Below the pieces are notes generated by a model that searched no databases, was not told where the DNA came from, and was given only the letters and a program-made list of their open reading frames with translations. Positions 12,201 through 24,536 of a stretch of 64,000 bases of DNA are shown piece by piece. The stretch comes from Hetaerina americana. Lineage: Eukaryota > Arthropoda > Insecta > Odonata > Calopterygidae. Made by a program: the position numbers and the translations under genes. Position 1 is the first letter of the stretch; each line of letters begins with the position of its first letter. The DNA is taken from positions 496,001 to 560,000 of the forward strand of contig JAKTNV010000160.1 of assembly GCA_022747635.1 (NCBI GenBank). The letters run 5' to 3'.

Positions 12201-13378
12201 AATAAAACCCAGAATAAATCATTAAAGACAAGAAATGAGCATAAAAGATGCCTCAGCGCAAGTGTTAATGTTAGTAAAAGAGCCCAAATTTCCAAAAATA
12301 TTGCGAAAAACAACAATCTTCTATTATAGAGTGAATGTTTGAGGTGTATAGAAGGCATTTAATTCATTTTTAGAAATTTTAATTTTTCACATTTTTCCAT
12401 GAAAAGTGCCAATACCCCCCCTTTGGGTTCTAGGTGAAAATCTCACTCGACACGAATCAAACAAAAATGTTTCCATGGTGTGTATTGTTGTTCATTTTCA
12501 TCAAATAAACAAAATAAAACCCAGAATAAATCATTAAAGACAAGAAATGAGTAAAAGATGCCTCAGCGCAAGTGTTAATGTTAGTAAAAGAGCTAAAATT
12601 TCCAAAAATATTGCGAAAAACAACAATCTTCCATTATAGAGTGAATGTTTGAGGTGTATAGAAGGCATTTATTTCATTTTTAGAAATTTTAATTTTTCAC
12701 ATTTTTCCATGAAAAGTGCCAATACCCCCCCCTTTGGGTTCTAGGTGAAAATCTCACTCGACACGATTCAAACAAAAGTGTTTCCATGGTGTGTATTGTT
12801 GTTCATTTTCATCAAATAAACAAAATAAAACCCAGAATAAACCATTTAAGACAAGAAATGAGCATAAAAGATGCCTCAGCGCAAGTGTTAATGTTAGTAA
12901 AAGAGCCCAAATTTCCAAAAATATTGCGAAAAACAACAGTCTTCCATTATAGAGTGAATGTTTGAGGTGTATAGAAGGCATTTATTTCATTTTTAGAAAT
13001 TTTAATTTTTCACATTTTTCCATGAAAAGTGCCAATACCCCCCCCTTTGGGTTCTAGGTGAAAATCTCACTCGACACGATTCAAACAAAAGTGTTTCCAT
13101 GGTGTGTATTGTTGTTCATTTTCATCAAATAAACAAAATAAAACCCAGAATAAATCATTAAAGACAAGAAATGAGCATAAAAGATGCCTCAGCGCAAGTG
13201 TTAATGTTAGTAAAAGAGCCAAAATTTCCAAAAATATTGCGAAAAACAACAATCTTCCATTTTAGAGTGAATGTTTGAGGTGTATAGAAGGCATTTATTT
13301 CATTTTTAGAAATTTTAATTTTTCACATTTTTCCATGAAAAGTGCCAATACCCCCCCCTTTGGGTTCTAGGTGAAAAT
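9013..13378 (+). repeat. 14-monomer higher-order repeat, copy 1 (4,366 bp)
   Basis: Every monomer from 9,013 to 13,378 has a near-identical partner 4,367-4,368 bp downstream. Shared private variants include the doubled type g monomers (9,013; 9,325), attgccaaaaaacaac near 9,495, the chimeric c/D monomer at 10,257, gtgtattgtagttc near 11,235, ctcactcgtacg near 11,506, and gatgagt-type shortening near 12,550. The only differences noticed are scattered substitutions, for example gcgaaaatg versus gcgaaagtg, and C-tract length. Confidence 0.92.
10257..10566 (+). repeat. Chimeric monomer: type c front, type D back
   Basis: The front has the type c signature (4-C spacer, ctcgttacg, ccctgg, cattttcatc), and the back from gaagtgaacatt onward is type D. 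True type D fronts have catttttatc and aatcataaaag, so the switch lies at about 10,345-10,361. The monomer is duplicated at 14,624 as part of the 14-mer. Confidence 0.8.
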
Positions 13379-14623
13379 CTAACTCGACACGAATCAAACA
13401 AAAATGTTTCCCTGGTGTGTATTGTTGTTCATTTTCTTCAAATAAACAAAATAAAACCCAGAATAAATCATTAAAGACAAGAAATGAGCATAAAAGATGC
13501 CTCAGCGAAAGTGTTAATGTTAGTAAAAGAGCCCAAATTTCCAAAAATATTGCGAAAAACAACAATCTTCCATTATAGAGTGAATGTTTGAGGTGGATAG
13601 AAGGCATTTATTTCATTTTTAGAAATTTTAATTTTTCACATTTTTCCATGAAAAGTGCCAATACCCCCCCTTTGGGTTCTAGGTGAAAATCTAACTCGAC
13701 ACGAATCAAACAAAAATGTTTCCATGGTGTGTATTGTTGTTCATTTTCTTCAAATAAACAAAATAAAACCCAGAATAAATCATTAAAGACAAGAAATGAG
13801 CATAAAAGATGCCTCAGCGAAACTGTTAATGTTAGTAAAAGAGCCAAAATTTCCAAAAATATTGCCAAAAAACAACAATCTTCCATTATAGAGTGAATGT
13901 TTGAGGTGTATAGAAGGCATTTATTTCATTTTTAGAAATTTTAATTTTTCACATTTTTCCATGAAAAGTGCCAATACCCCCCTTTGGGTTCTAGGTGAAA
14001 ATCTCACTCGACACGAATCAAACAAAAATGTTTCCATGGTGTGTATTGTTGTTCATTTTCATCAAATAAACAAAATAAAACCCAGAATAAATCATTAAAG
14101 ACAAGAAATGAGCATAAAAGATGCCTCAGCGCAAGTGTTAATGTTAGTAAAAGAGCCAAAATTTCCAAAAATATTGCGAAAAACAACAATCTTCCATTTT
14201 AGAGTGAATGTTTGAGGTGTATGGAAGACATTTATTTCATTTTTAGAAATTTTAATTTTTCACATTTTTCCATGAAAAGTGCCAATACCCCCCTTTGGGT
14301 TCTGGGTGAAAATCTCACTCGACACGAATCAAACAAAAATGTTTCCCTGGTGTGTATTGTTGTTCATTTTCATCAAATAAACAAAATAAAACCCAGAATA
14401 AATCATTAAAGACAAGAAATGAGCATAAAAGATGCCTCAGCGCAAGTGTAAATGTTTGTAAAAGAGCCAAAATTTCCAAAAATATTGCGAAAAACAACAA
14501 TCTTCCATTATAGAGTGAATGTTTGAGGTGTATAGAAGGCATTTATTTCATTTTTAGAAATTTTAATTTTTCACATTTTTCCATGAAAAGTGCCAATACC
14601 CCTTTGGGTTCTAGGTGAAAATC

Positions 14624-14934
14624 TCACTCGTTACGAATCAAACAAAAATGTTTCCCTGGTGTGTATTGTTGTTCATTTTCATCAAATAAACAAAATAAAA
14701 CCCAGAATAAATCATTAAAGACAAGAAGTGAACATTAAAGATGCTTCAGCGCAAGTAATAATGGTAGTAAAAGAGCCCATATTCCAAAAAATATTAACAA
14801 AAAACAATCTTCCGTTTTAGAGTGACTGTTTGAGGTGTATAGATGGCATTTATTTCATTTTTAGAAATTTGAATTTTTTACATTTTTCCATGAAAAGTGC
14901 CAATACCCCCCCCTTTGGGTTCTAGGTGAAAATC
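14624..14934 (+). repeat. Chimeric c/D monomer, 14-mer copy 2
   Basis: Same chimera as at 10,257, carried along by the 14-monomer duplication. The monomer after it in both copies has the rare ctcactagacgcgattt anchor. Confidence 0.8.
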
Positions 14935-16156
14935 TCACTAGACGCGATTTAAACAAAAATTTTTCCATGGTGTGTATATTTGTTCATTTTCATCAAATAA
15001 ACAAAATAAAACCCAGAATAAATCATTAAAGACAAGAAATGAGCATAAAAGATGCCTCAGCGCGAGTGTGAATGTTAGTAAAAGAGCCCAAATTTCCAAA
15101 AATATTGCGAAAAACAACAGTCTTCCATTATAGAGTGAATGTTTGAGGTGTATAGAAGGCATTTATTTCATTTTTAGAAATTTTAATTTTTCACATTTTT
15201 CCATGAAAAGTGCCAATACCCCCCCCTTTGGGTTCTAGGTGAAAATCTCACTCGACACGAATCAAACAAAAATGTTTCCATGGTGTGTATTGTTGTTCAT
15301 TTTCATCAAATAAACAAAATAAAACCCAGAATAAATCATTAAAAACAAGAAATGAGCATAAAAGATACCTCAGCGAAAGTGTTAATGTTAGTAAAAGAGC
15401 CCAAATTTCCAAAAATATTGCGAAAAACAACAATCTTCCATCATAGAGTGAATGTTTGAGGTGTATAGAAGGCATTTATTTCATTTTTAGAAATTTTAAT
15501 TTTTCACATTTTTCCATGAAAAGTGCCAATACCCCCCCTTTGGGTTCTAGGTGAAAATCTCACTCGACACGAATCAAACAAAAATGTTTCCATGGTGTGT
15601 ATTGTAGTTCATTTTCATCAAATAAACAAAATAAAACCCAGAATAAATCATTAAAGACAAGAAATGAGCATAAAAGATGCCTCAGCGCGAGTGTGAATGT
15701 TAGTAAAAGAGCCCAAATTTCCAAAAATATTGCGAAAAACAACAGTCTTCCATTATAGAGTGAATGTTTGAGGTGTATAGAAGGCATTTATTTCATTTTT
15801 AGAAATTTTAATTTTTCACATTTTTCCATGAAAAGTGCCAATACCCCCCCCCTTTGGGTTCTAGGTGAAAATCTCACTCGTACGAATCAAACAAAAATGT
15901 TTCCCTGGTGTGTATTGTTGTTCATTTTCATCAAATAAACAAAATAAAACCCAGAATAAATCATTAAAGACAAGAAATGAGCATAAAAGATGCCTAGGCG
16001 CAAGTGTTTATGTTAGTAAAAGAGCCCAAATTTCCAAACATATTGCGAAAAACAACAATCTTCCATTATAGAGTGAATGTTTGAGGTGTATAGAAAGCAT
16101 TTATTTCATTATTAGAAATTTTAATTTTTCACATTTTTCCATGAAAAGTGCCAATA

Positions 16157-16167
16157 CCCCCCCCCCC
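16157..16167 (+). repeat. Longest C-tract in the array (11 C)
   Basis: The tract between aata and tttggg reaches 11 C here and again at 18,344-18,354. The equivalent place has 10 C at 11,790-11,799 and 8 C near 21,165. Across the array the tract ranges from 4 to 11, and it is absent in type k. Replication slippage is the simplest cause; base-calling error in homopolymers is the alternative. Confidence 0.75.
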
Positions 16168-17746
16168 TTTGGGTTCTAGGTGAAAATCTCGCTCGACCCG
16201 AATCAAACAAAATGTTTCCATGGTGTGTATTGTTGTTTATTTTCATCAAATAAACAAAATAAAACCCAGAATAAATCATTAAAGACCAGAAATAAGCATA
16301 AAAGATGCCTTAGCGCAAGTGTTAATGTTAGTAAAAGAGCCCAAATTTCCAAAAATATTGCGAAAAACAACAATCTTCCATTTTAGAGGGAATGTTTGAG
16401 GTGTATGGAAGACATTTATTTCATTTTAAAAATTTTAATTTTTCACATTTTTCCATGAAAAGTGCCAATACCCCCCCTTTAGGTTCTAGGTGAAAATCTC
16501 ACTCGACACGAATCAAACAAAAATGTTTCCCTGGTGTGTATTGTTGTTCATTTTCATCAAATAAACAAAATAAAACCCAGAATAAATCATTAAAGACAAG
16601 AAATGAGCATAAAAGATGCCTCAGCGCAAGTGTTAATGTTAGTAAAAGAGCCCAAATTTCCAAAAATATTGCGAAAAACAACAATCTTCTATTATAGAGT
16701 GAATGTTTGAGGTGTATAGAAGGCATTTAATTCATTTTTAGAAATTTTAATTTTTCACATTTTTCCATGAAAAGTGCCAATACCCCCCCTTTGGGTTCTA
16801 GGTGAAAATCTCACTCGACACGAATCAAACAAAAATGTTTCCATGGTGTGTATTGTTGTTCATTTTCATCAAATAAACAAAATAAAACCCAGAATAAATC
16901 ATTAAAGACAAGAAATGAGTAAAAGATGCCTCAGCGCAAGTGTTAATGTTAGTAAAAGAGCTAAAATTTCCAAAAATATTGCGAAAAACAACAATCTTCC
17001 ATTATAGAGTGAATGTTTGAGGTGTATAGAAGGCATTTATTTCATTTTTAGAAATTTTAATTTTTCACATTTTTCCATGAAAAGTGCCAATACCCCCCCC
17101 TTTGGGTTCTAGGTGAAAATCTCACTCGACACGATTCAAACAAAAGTGTTTCCATGGTGTGTATTGTTGTTCATTTTCATCAAATAAACAAAATAAAACC
17201 CAGAATAAACCATTTAAGACAAGAAATGAGCATAAAAGATGCCTCAGCGCAAGTGTTAATGTTAGTAAAAGAGCCCAAATTTCCAAAAATATTGCGAAAA
17301 ACAACAGTCTTCCATTATAGAGTGAATGTTTGAGGTGTATAGAAGGCATTTATTTCATTTTTAGAAATTTTAATTTTTCACATTTTTCCATGAAAAGTGC
17401 CAATACCCCCCCCTTTGGGTTCTAGGTGAAAATCTCACTCGACACGATTCAAACAAAAGTGTTTCCATGGTGTGTATTGTTGTTCATTTTCATCAAATAA
17501 ACAAAATAAAACCCAGAATAAATCATTAAAGACAAGAAATGAGCATAAAAGATGCCTCAGCGCAAGTGTTAATGTTAGTAAAAGAGCCAAAATTTCCAAA
17601 AATATTGCGAAAAACAACAATCTTCCATTTTAGAGTGAATGTTTGAGGTGTATAGAAGGCATTTATTTCATTTTTAGAAATTTTAATTTTTCACATTTTT
17701 CCATGAAAAGTGCCAATACCCCCCCTTTGGGTTCTAGGTGAAAATC

Positions 17747-19770
17747 TCACTCGACACGAATCAAACAAAAATGTTTCCATGGTGTGTATTGTAGTTCATT
17801 TTCATCAAATAAACAAAATAAAACCCAGAATAAATCATTAAAGACAAGAAATGAGCATAAAAGATGCCTCAGCGCGAGTGTGAATGTTAGTAAAAGAGCC
17901 CAAATTTCCAAAAATATTGCGAAAAACAACAGTCTTCCATTATAGAGTGAATGTTTGAGGTGTATAGAAGGCATTTATTTCATTTTTAGAAATTTTAATT
18001 TTTCACATTTTTCCATGAAAAGTGCCAATACCCCCCCCCTTTGGGTTCTAGGTGAAAATCTCACTCGTACGAATCAAACAAAAATGTTTCCCTGGTGTGT
18101 ATTGTTGTTCATTTTCATCAAATAAACAAAATAAAACCCAGAATAAATCATTAAAGACAAGAAATGAGCATAAAAGATGCCTAGGCGCAAGTGTTTATGT
18201 TAGTAAAAGAGCCCAAATTTCCAAACATATTGCGAAAAACAACAATCTTCCATTATAGAGTGAATGTTTGAGGTGTATAGAAAGCATTTATTTCATTATT
18301 AGAAATTTTAATTTTTCACATTTTTCCATGAAAAGTGCCAATACCCCCCCCCCCTTTGGGTTCTAGGTGAAAATCTCGCTCGACCCGAATCAAACAAAAT
18401 GTTTCCATGGTGTGTATTGTTGTTTATTTTCATCAAATAAACAAAATAAAACCCAGAATAAATCATTAAAGACAAGAAATAAGCATAAAAGATGCCTTAG
18501 CGCAAGTGTTAATGTTAGTAAAAGAGCCCAAATTTCCAAAAATATTGCGAAAAACAACAATCTTCCATTTTAGAGGGAATGTTTGAGGTGTATGGAAGAC
18601 ATTTATTTCATTTTAAAAATTTTAATTTTTCACATTTTTCCATGAAAAGTGCCAATACCCCCCCTTTAGGTTCTAGGTGAAAATCTCACTCGACACGAAT
18701 CAAACAAAAATGTTTCCCTGGTGTGTATTGTTGTTCATTTTCATCAAATAAACAAAATAAAACCCAGAATAAATCATTAAAGACAAGAAATGAGCATAAA
18801 AGATGCCTCAGCGCAAGTGTTAATGTTAGTAAAAGAGCCCAAATTTCCAAAAATATTGCGAAAAACAACAATCTTCTATTATAGAGTGAATGTTTGAGGT
18901 GTATAGAAGGCATTTAATTCATTTTTAGAAATTTTAATTTTTCACATTTTTCCATGAAAAGTGCCAATACCCCCCCTTTGGGTTCTAGGTGAAAATCTCA
19001 CTCGACACGAATCAAACAAAAATGTTTCCATGGTGTGTATTGTTGTTCATTTTCATCAAATAAACAAAATAAAACCCAGAATAAATCATTAAAGACAAGA
19101 AATGAGCATAAAAGATGCCTCAGCGCAAGTGTTAATGTTAGTAAAAGAGCTAAAATTTCCAAAAATATTGCGAAAAAACAACAATCTTCCATTATAGAGT
19201 GAATGTTTGAGGTGTATAGAAGGCATTTATTTCATTTTTAGAAATTTTAATTTTTCACATTTTTCCATGAAAAGTGCCAATACCCCCCCCTTTGGGTTCT
19301 AGGTGAAAATCTCACTCGACAGGATTCAAACAAAAGTGTTTCCATGGTGTGTATTGTTGTTCATTTTCATCAAATAAACAAAATAAAACCCAGAATAAAC
19401 CATTTAAGACAAGAAATGAGCATAAAAGATGCCTCAGCGCAAGTGTTAATGTTAGTAAAAGAGCCCAAATTTCCAAAAATATTGCGAAAAACAACAGTCT
19501 TCCATTATAGAGTGAATGTTTGAGGTGTATAGAAGGCATTTATTTCATTTTTAGAAATTTTAATTTTTCACATTTTTCCATGAAAAGTGCCAATACCCCC
19601 CCCTTTGGTTCTAGGTGAAAATCTCACTCGACACGATTCAAACAAAAGTGTTTCCATGGTGTGTATTGTTGTTCATTTTCATCAAATAAACAAAATAAAA
19701 CCCAGAATAAATCATTAAAGACAAGAAATGAGCATAAAAGATGCCTCAGCGCAAGTGTTAATGTTAGTAA
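17747..19770 (+). repeat. 7-monomer duplication of the end of the 14-mer (offset 2,187)
   Basis: Monomers from 17,747 on match those from 15,560 at an offset of 2,187 bp (7 monomers), including ttgtagttc, ctcactcgtacg, gcctaggcg and the 11-C tract. Two places differ. The short gagtaaaag variant near 16,920 is full length here, with an extra A near 19,170. The last monomer (19,624) switches from the gagccaaaa form to gagctaaaa, which marks the end of homology near 19,770. Confidence 0.88.
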
Positions 19771-22700
19771 AAGAGCTAAAATTTCCAAAAATATTGCGAA
19801 AAACAACAATCTTCCATTATAGAGTGAATGTTTGAGGTGTATAGAAGGCATTTATTTCATTTTTAGAAATTTTAATTTTTCACATTTTTCCATGAAAAGT
19901 GCCAATACCCCCCCCCTCTTTGGGTTCTAGGTGAAAATTTCACTTGACACGAATCAAACAAAAATGTTTCCATGGTGTGTATTGTTGTCATTTTCATCAA
20001 ATAAACAAAATAAAACCCAGAATAAATCATTAAAGACAAGAAATGAGCATAAAAGATGCCTCAGCGCAAGTGTTAATGTTAGTAAAAGAGCCCAAATTTC
20101 CAAAAATATTGCGAAAAACAACAATCTTCCATTATAGAGTGAATGTTTGAGGTGGATAGAAGGCATTTATTTCATTTTTAGAAATTTTAATTTTTCACAT
20201 TTTTCCATGAAAAGTGCCAATACCCCTTTGGGTTCTAGGTGAAAATCTCACTCGTTACGAATCAAACAAAAATGTTTCCCTGGTGTGTATTGTTGTTCAT
20301 TTTCATCAAATAAACAAAATAAAACCCAGAATAAATCATTAAAGACAAGAAATGAGCATAAAAGATACCTCAGCGAAAGTGTTAATGTTAGTAAAAGAGC
20401 CCAAATTTCCAAAAATATTGCGAAAAACAACAATCTTCCATTATAGAGTGAATGTTTGAGGTGTATAGAAGGCATTTATTTCATTTTTAGAAATTTTAAT
20501 TTTTCACATTTTTCCATGAAAAGTGCCAATACCCCCCCTTTGGGTTCTAGGTGAAAATCTAACTCGACACGAATCAAACAAAAATGTTTCCATGGTGTGT
20601 ATTGTAGTTCATTTTCATCAAATAAACAAAATAAAACCCAGAATAAATCATTAAAGACAAGAAATGAGCATAAAAGATGCCTCAGCGCGAGTGTGAATGT
20701 TAGTAAAAGAGCCCAAATTTCCAAAAATATTGCGAAAAACAACAGTCTTCCATTATAGAGTGAATGTTTGAGGTGTATAGAAGGCATTTATTTCATTTTT
20801 AGAAATTTTATTTTTCACATTTTTCCATGAAAAGTGCCAATACCCCCCCCCTTTGGGTTCTAGGTGAAAATCTCACTCGTACGAATCAAACAAAAATGTT
20901 TCCCTGGTGTGTATTGTTGTTCATTTTCATCAAATAAACAAAATAAAACCCAGAATAAATCATTAAAGACAAGAAATGAGCATAAAAGATGCCTCAGCGC
21001 AAGTGTTTATGTTAGTAAAAGAGCCCAAATTTCCAAACATATTGCGAAAAACAACAATCTTCCATTATAGAGTGAATGTTTGAGGTGTATAGAAGGCATT
21101 TATTTCATTATTAGAAATTTTAATTTTTCACATTTTTCCATGAAAAGTGCCAATACCCCCCCCTTTGGGTTCTAGGTGAAAATCTCGCTCGACCCGAATC
21201 AAACAAAATGTTTCCATGGTGTGTATTGTTGTTTATTTTCATCAAATAAACAAAATAAAACCCAGAATAAATCATTAAAGACAAGAAATAAGCATAAAAG
21301 ATGCCTTAGCGCAAGTGTTAATGTTAGTAAAAGAGCCCAAATTTCCAAAAATATTGCGAAAAACAACAATCTTCCATTTTAGAGGGAATGTTTGAGGTGT
21401 ATGGAAGACATTTATTTCATTTTAAAAATTTTAATTTTTCACATTTTTCCATGAAAAGTGCCAATACCCCCCCTTTAGGTTCTAGGTGAAAATCTCACTC
21501 GACACGAATCAAACAAAAATGTTTCCCTGGTGTGTATTGTTGTTCATTTTCATCAAATAAACAAAATAAAACCCAGAATAAATCATTAAAGACAAGAAAT
21601 GAGCATAAAAGATGCCTCAGCGCAAGTGTTAATGTTAGTAAAAGAGCCAAAATTTCCAAAAATATTGCGAAAAACAACAATCTTCCATTATAGAGTGAAT
21701 GTTTGAGGTGTATAGAAGGCATTTAATTCATTTTTAGAAATTTTAATTTTTCACATTTTTCCATGAAAAGTGCCAATACCCCCCCTTTGGGTTCTAGGTG
21801 AAAATCTGACTCGACACGAATCAAACAAAAATGTTTCCATGGTGTGTATTGTTGTTCATTTTCATCAAATAAACAAAATAAAACCCAGAATAAATCATTA
21901 AAGACAAGAAATGAGCATAAAAGATGCCTCAGCGCAAGTGTTAATGTTAGTAAAAGAGCTAAAATTTCCAAAAATATTGCGAAAAACAACAATCTTCCAT
22001 TATAGAGTGAATGTTTGAGGTGTATAGAAGGCATTTATTTCATTTTTAGAAATTTTAATTTTTCACATTTTTCCATGAAAAGTGCCAATACCCCCCCCTT
22101 TGGGTTCTAGGTGAAAATCTCACTCGACACGATTCAAACAAAAGTGTTTCCATGGTGTGTATTGTTGTTCATTTTCATCAAATAAACAAAATAAAACCCA
22201 GAATAAATCATTTAAGACAAGAAATGAGCATAAAAGATGCCTCAGCGCAAGTGTTAATGTTAGTAAAAGAGCCCAAATTTCCAAACATATTGCGAAAAAC
22301 AACAATCTTCCATTATAGAGTGAATGTTTGAGGTGTATAGAAGGCATTTATTTCATTATTAGAAATTTTAATTTTTCACATTTTTCCATGAAAAGTGCCA
22401 ATACCCCCCCCTTTGGCTTCTAGGTGAAAATCTCGCTCGACCCGAATCAAACAAAATGTTTCCATGGTGTGTATTGTTGTTCATTTTCATCAAATAAACA
22501 AAATAAAACCCAGAATAAATCATTAAAGACAAGAAATGAGCATAAAAGATGCCTCAGCGCAAGTGTTAATGTTAGTAAAAGAGCCCAAATCTCCAAAAAT
22601 ATTGCGAAAAACAACAATCTTCCATTATAGAGTGAATGTTTGAGGTGTATAGAAGGCATTTAATTTATTTTTAGAAATTTTAATTTTTCACATTTTTCCA

Positions 22701-24530
22701 TGAAAAGTGCCAATACCCCCCCTTTGGGTTCTAGGTGAAAATCTCACTCGACACGAATCAAACAAAAATGTTTCCATGGTGTGTATTGTTGTTCATTTTC
22801 ATCAAATAAACAAAATAAAACCCAGAATAAATCATTAAAGACAAGAAATGAGCATAAAAGATGCCTCAGCGCAAGTGTTAATGTTAGTAAAAGAGCTAAA
22901 ATTTCCAAAAATATTGCGAAAAACAACAATCTTCCATTATAGAGTGAATGTTTGAGGTGTATAGAAGGCATTTATTTCATTTTTAGAAAATTTAATTTTT
23001 CACATTTTTCCATGAAAAGTGCCAATACCCCCCCTTTGGGTTCTAGGTGAAAATCTCACTCGACACGAATCAAACGAAAATGTTTCCCTGGTGTGTATTG
23101 TTGTTCATTTTCATCAAATAAACAAAATAAAACCCAGAATAAATCATTTAAGACAAGAAATGAGCACTAAAGATGCCTCAGCGCAAGTGTTAATGTTAGT
23201 AAAAGAGCCCAAATTTCCAAAAATATTACGAAAAACAACAATCTTCCATTATAGAGTGAATGTTTGAGGTGTATAGATTGCATTTAATTCATTTTTAGAA
23301 ATTTTAATTTTTCACATTTTTCCATGAAAAGTGCCAATACCCCCCCTTTTGGTTCTAGGTGAAAATCTCACTCGACACGAATCAAACAAAAATGTTTCCA
23401 TGGTGTGTATTGTTGTTCATTTTCATCAAATAAACAAAATAAAACCCAGAATAAATCATTAAAGACAAGAAATGAGCATAAAAGATGCCTCAGCGCAAGT
23501 GTTAATGTTAGTAAAAGAGCTAAAATTTCCAAAAATATTGCGAAAAACAACAATCTTCCATTATAGAGTGAATGTTTGAGGTGTATAGAAGGCATTTATT
23601 TCATTTTTAGAAATTTTAATTTTTCACATTTTTCCATGAAAAGTGCCAATACCCCCCCCTCTTTGGGTTCTAGGTGAAAATTTCACTTGACACGAATCAA
23701 ACAAAAATGTTTCCATGGTGTGTATTGTTGTCATTTTCATCAAATAAACAAAATAAAACCCAGAATAAATCATTAAAGACAAGAAATGAGCATAAAAGAT
23801 GCCTCAGCGCAAGTGTTAATGTTAGTAAAAGAGCCCAAATTTCCAAAAATATTGCGAAAAACAACAATCTTCCATTATAGAGTGAATGTTTGAGGTGGAT
23901 AGAAGGCATTTATTTCATTTTTAGAAATTTTAATTTTTCACATTTTTCCATGAAAAGTGCCAATACCCCCCCCTTTGGGTTCTAGGTGAAAATCTAACTC
24001 GACACGAATCAAACAAAAATGTTTCCATGGTGTGTATTGTTGTTCATTTTCTTCAAATAAACAAAATAAAACCCAGAATAAATCATTAAAGACAAGAAAT
24101 GAGCATAAAAGATGCCTCAGCGAAAGTGTTAATGTTAGTAAAAGAGCCCAAATTTCCAAAAATATTGCGAAAAACAACAATCTTCCATTATAGAGTGAAT
24201 GTTTGAGGTGGATAGAAGGCATTTATTTCATTTTTAGAAATTTTAATTTTTCACATTTTTCCATGAAAAGTGCCAATACCCCCCCCTTTGGGTTCTAGGT
24301 GAAAATCTAACTCGACACGAATCAAACAAAAATGTTTCCATGGTGTGTATTGTTGTTCATTTTCTTCAAATAAACAAAAAAAAACCCAGAATAAACCATT
24401 AACGACAAGAAATGAGCATAAAAGATGCCTCAGCGCAAGTGTTAATGTTAGTAAAAGAGCCCAAATCTCCAAAAATATTGCGAAAAACAACAATCTTCCA
24501 TTATAGAGTGAATGTTTGAGGTGTATAGAA
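19650..24530 (+). repeat. 18-monomer unit, copy 1 (partner offset ~5,620)
   Basis: From the second half of the monomer at 19,624 to about 24,530, each monomer has a partner 5,619-5,620 bp downstream. Shared order: type f (19,939), type c (20,248), ttgtagttc monomer (20,561), tcgtacg monomer, type e, and a run ending in two type g/h monomers. The first part also matches 17,747-19,500 at an offset of about 2,809-2,814 (9 monomers), so this unit was built from region 3. Confidence 0.85.
22661..23965 (+). repeat. Nested duplication inside the 18-mer, copy 1 (offset 1,876)
   Basis: The stretch from the taatttattttt variant at about 22,661 to the C-tract near 23,965 is repeated 1,876 bp (6 monomers) downstream. 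Diagnostic shared variants are agaaaatttaattt, caaacgaaaatg, gagcactaaagatg, attacgaaaaac and gtatagattgc. This explains why the 18-mer copies overlap themselves. Confidence 0.85.
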
Positions 24531-24536
24531 GGCATA

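Larger units (their letters stand above)
13379..17746 (+). repeat. 14-monomer higher-order repeat, copy 2 (4,368 bp)
   Basis: Directly abuts copy 1 and follows its monomer order throughout. The offset changes from 4,367 to 4,368 between the monomers at 11,506 and 11,820, because the C-tract before the type e monomer is 10 C in copy 1 and 11 C here. A private T-to-C change in the aatgtttgag-side box (ccatcatagag near 15,440) separates the copies. Confidence 0.92.

Noticed and set aside
16157..16167. G-quadruplex or i-motif at the C-tract
   Set aside because: There is only one C run per monomer, about 312 bp from the next, so an ordinary intramolecular four-run structure cannot form.
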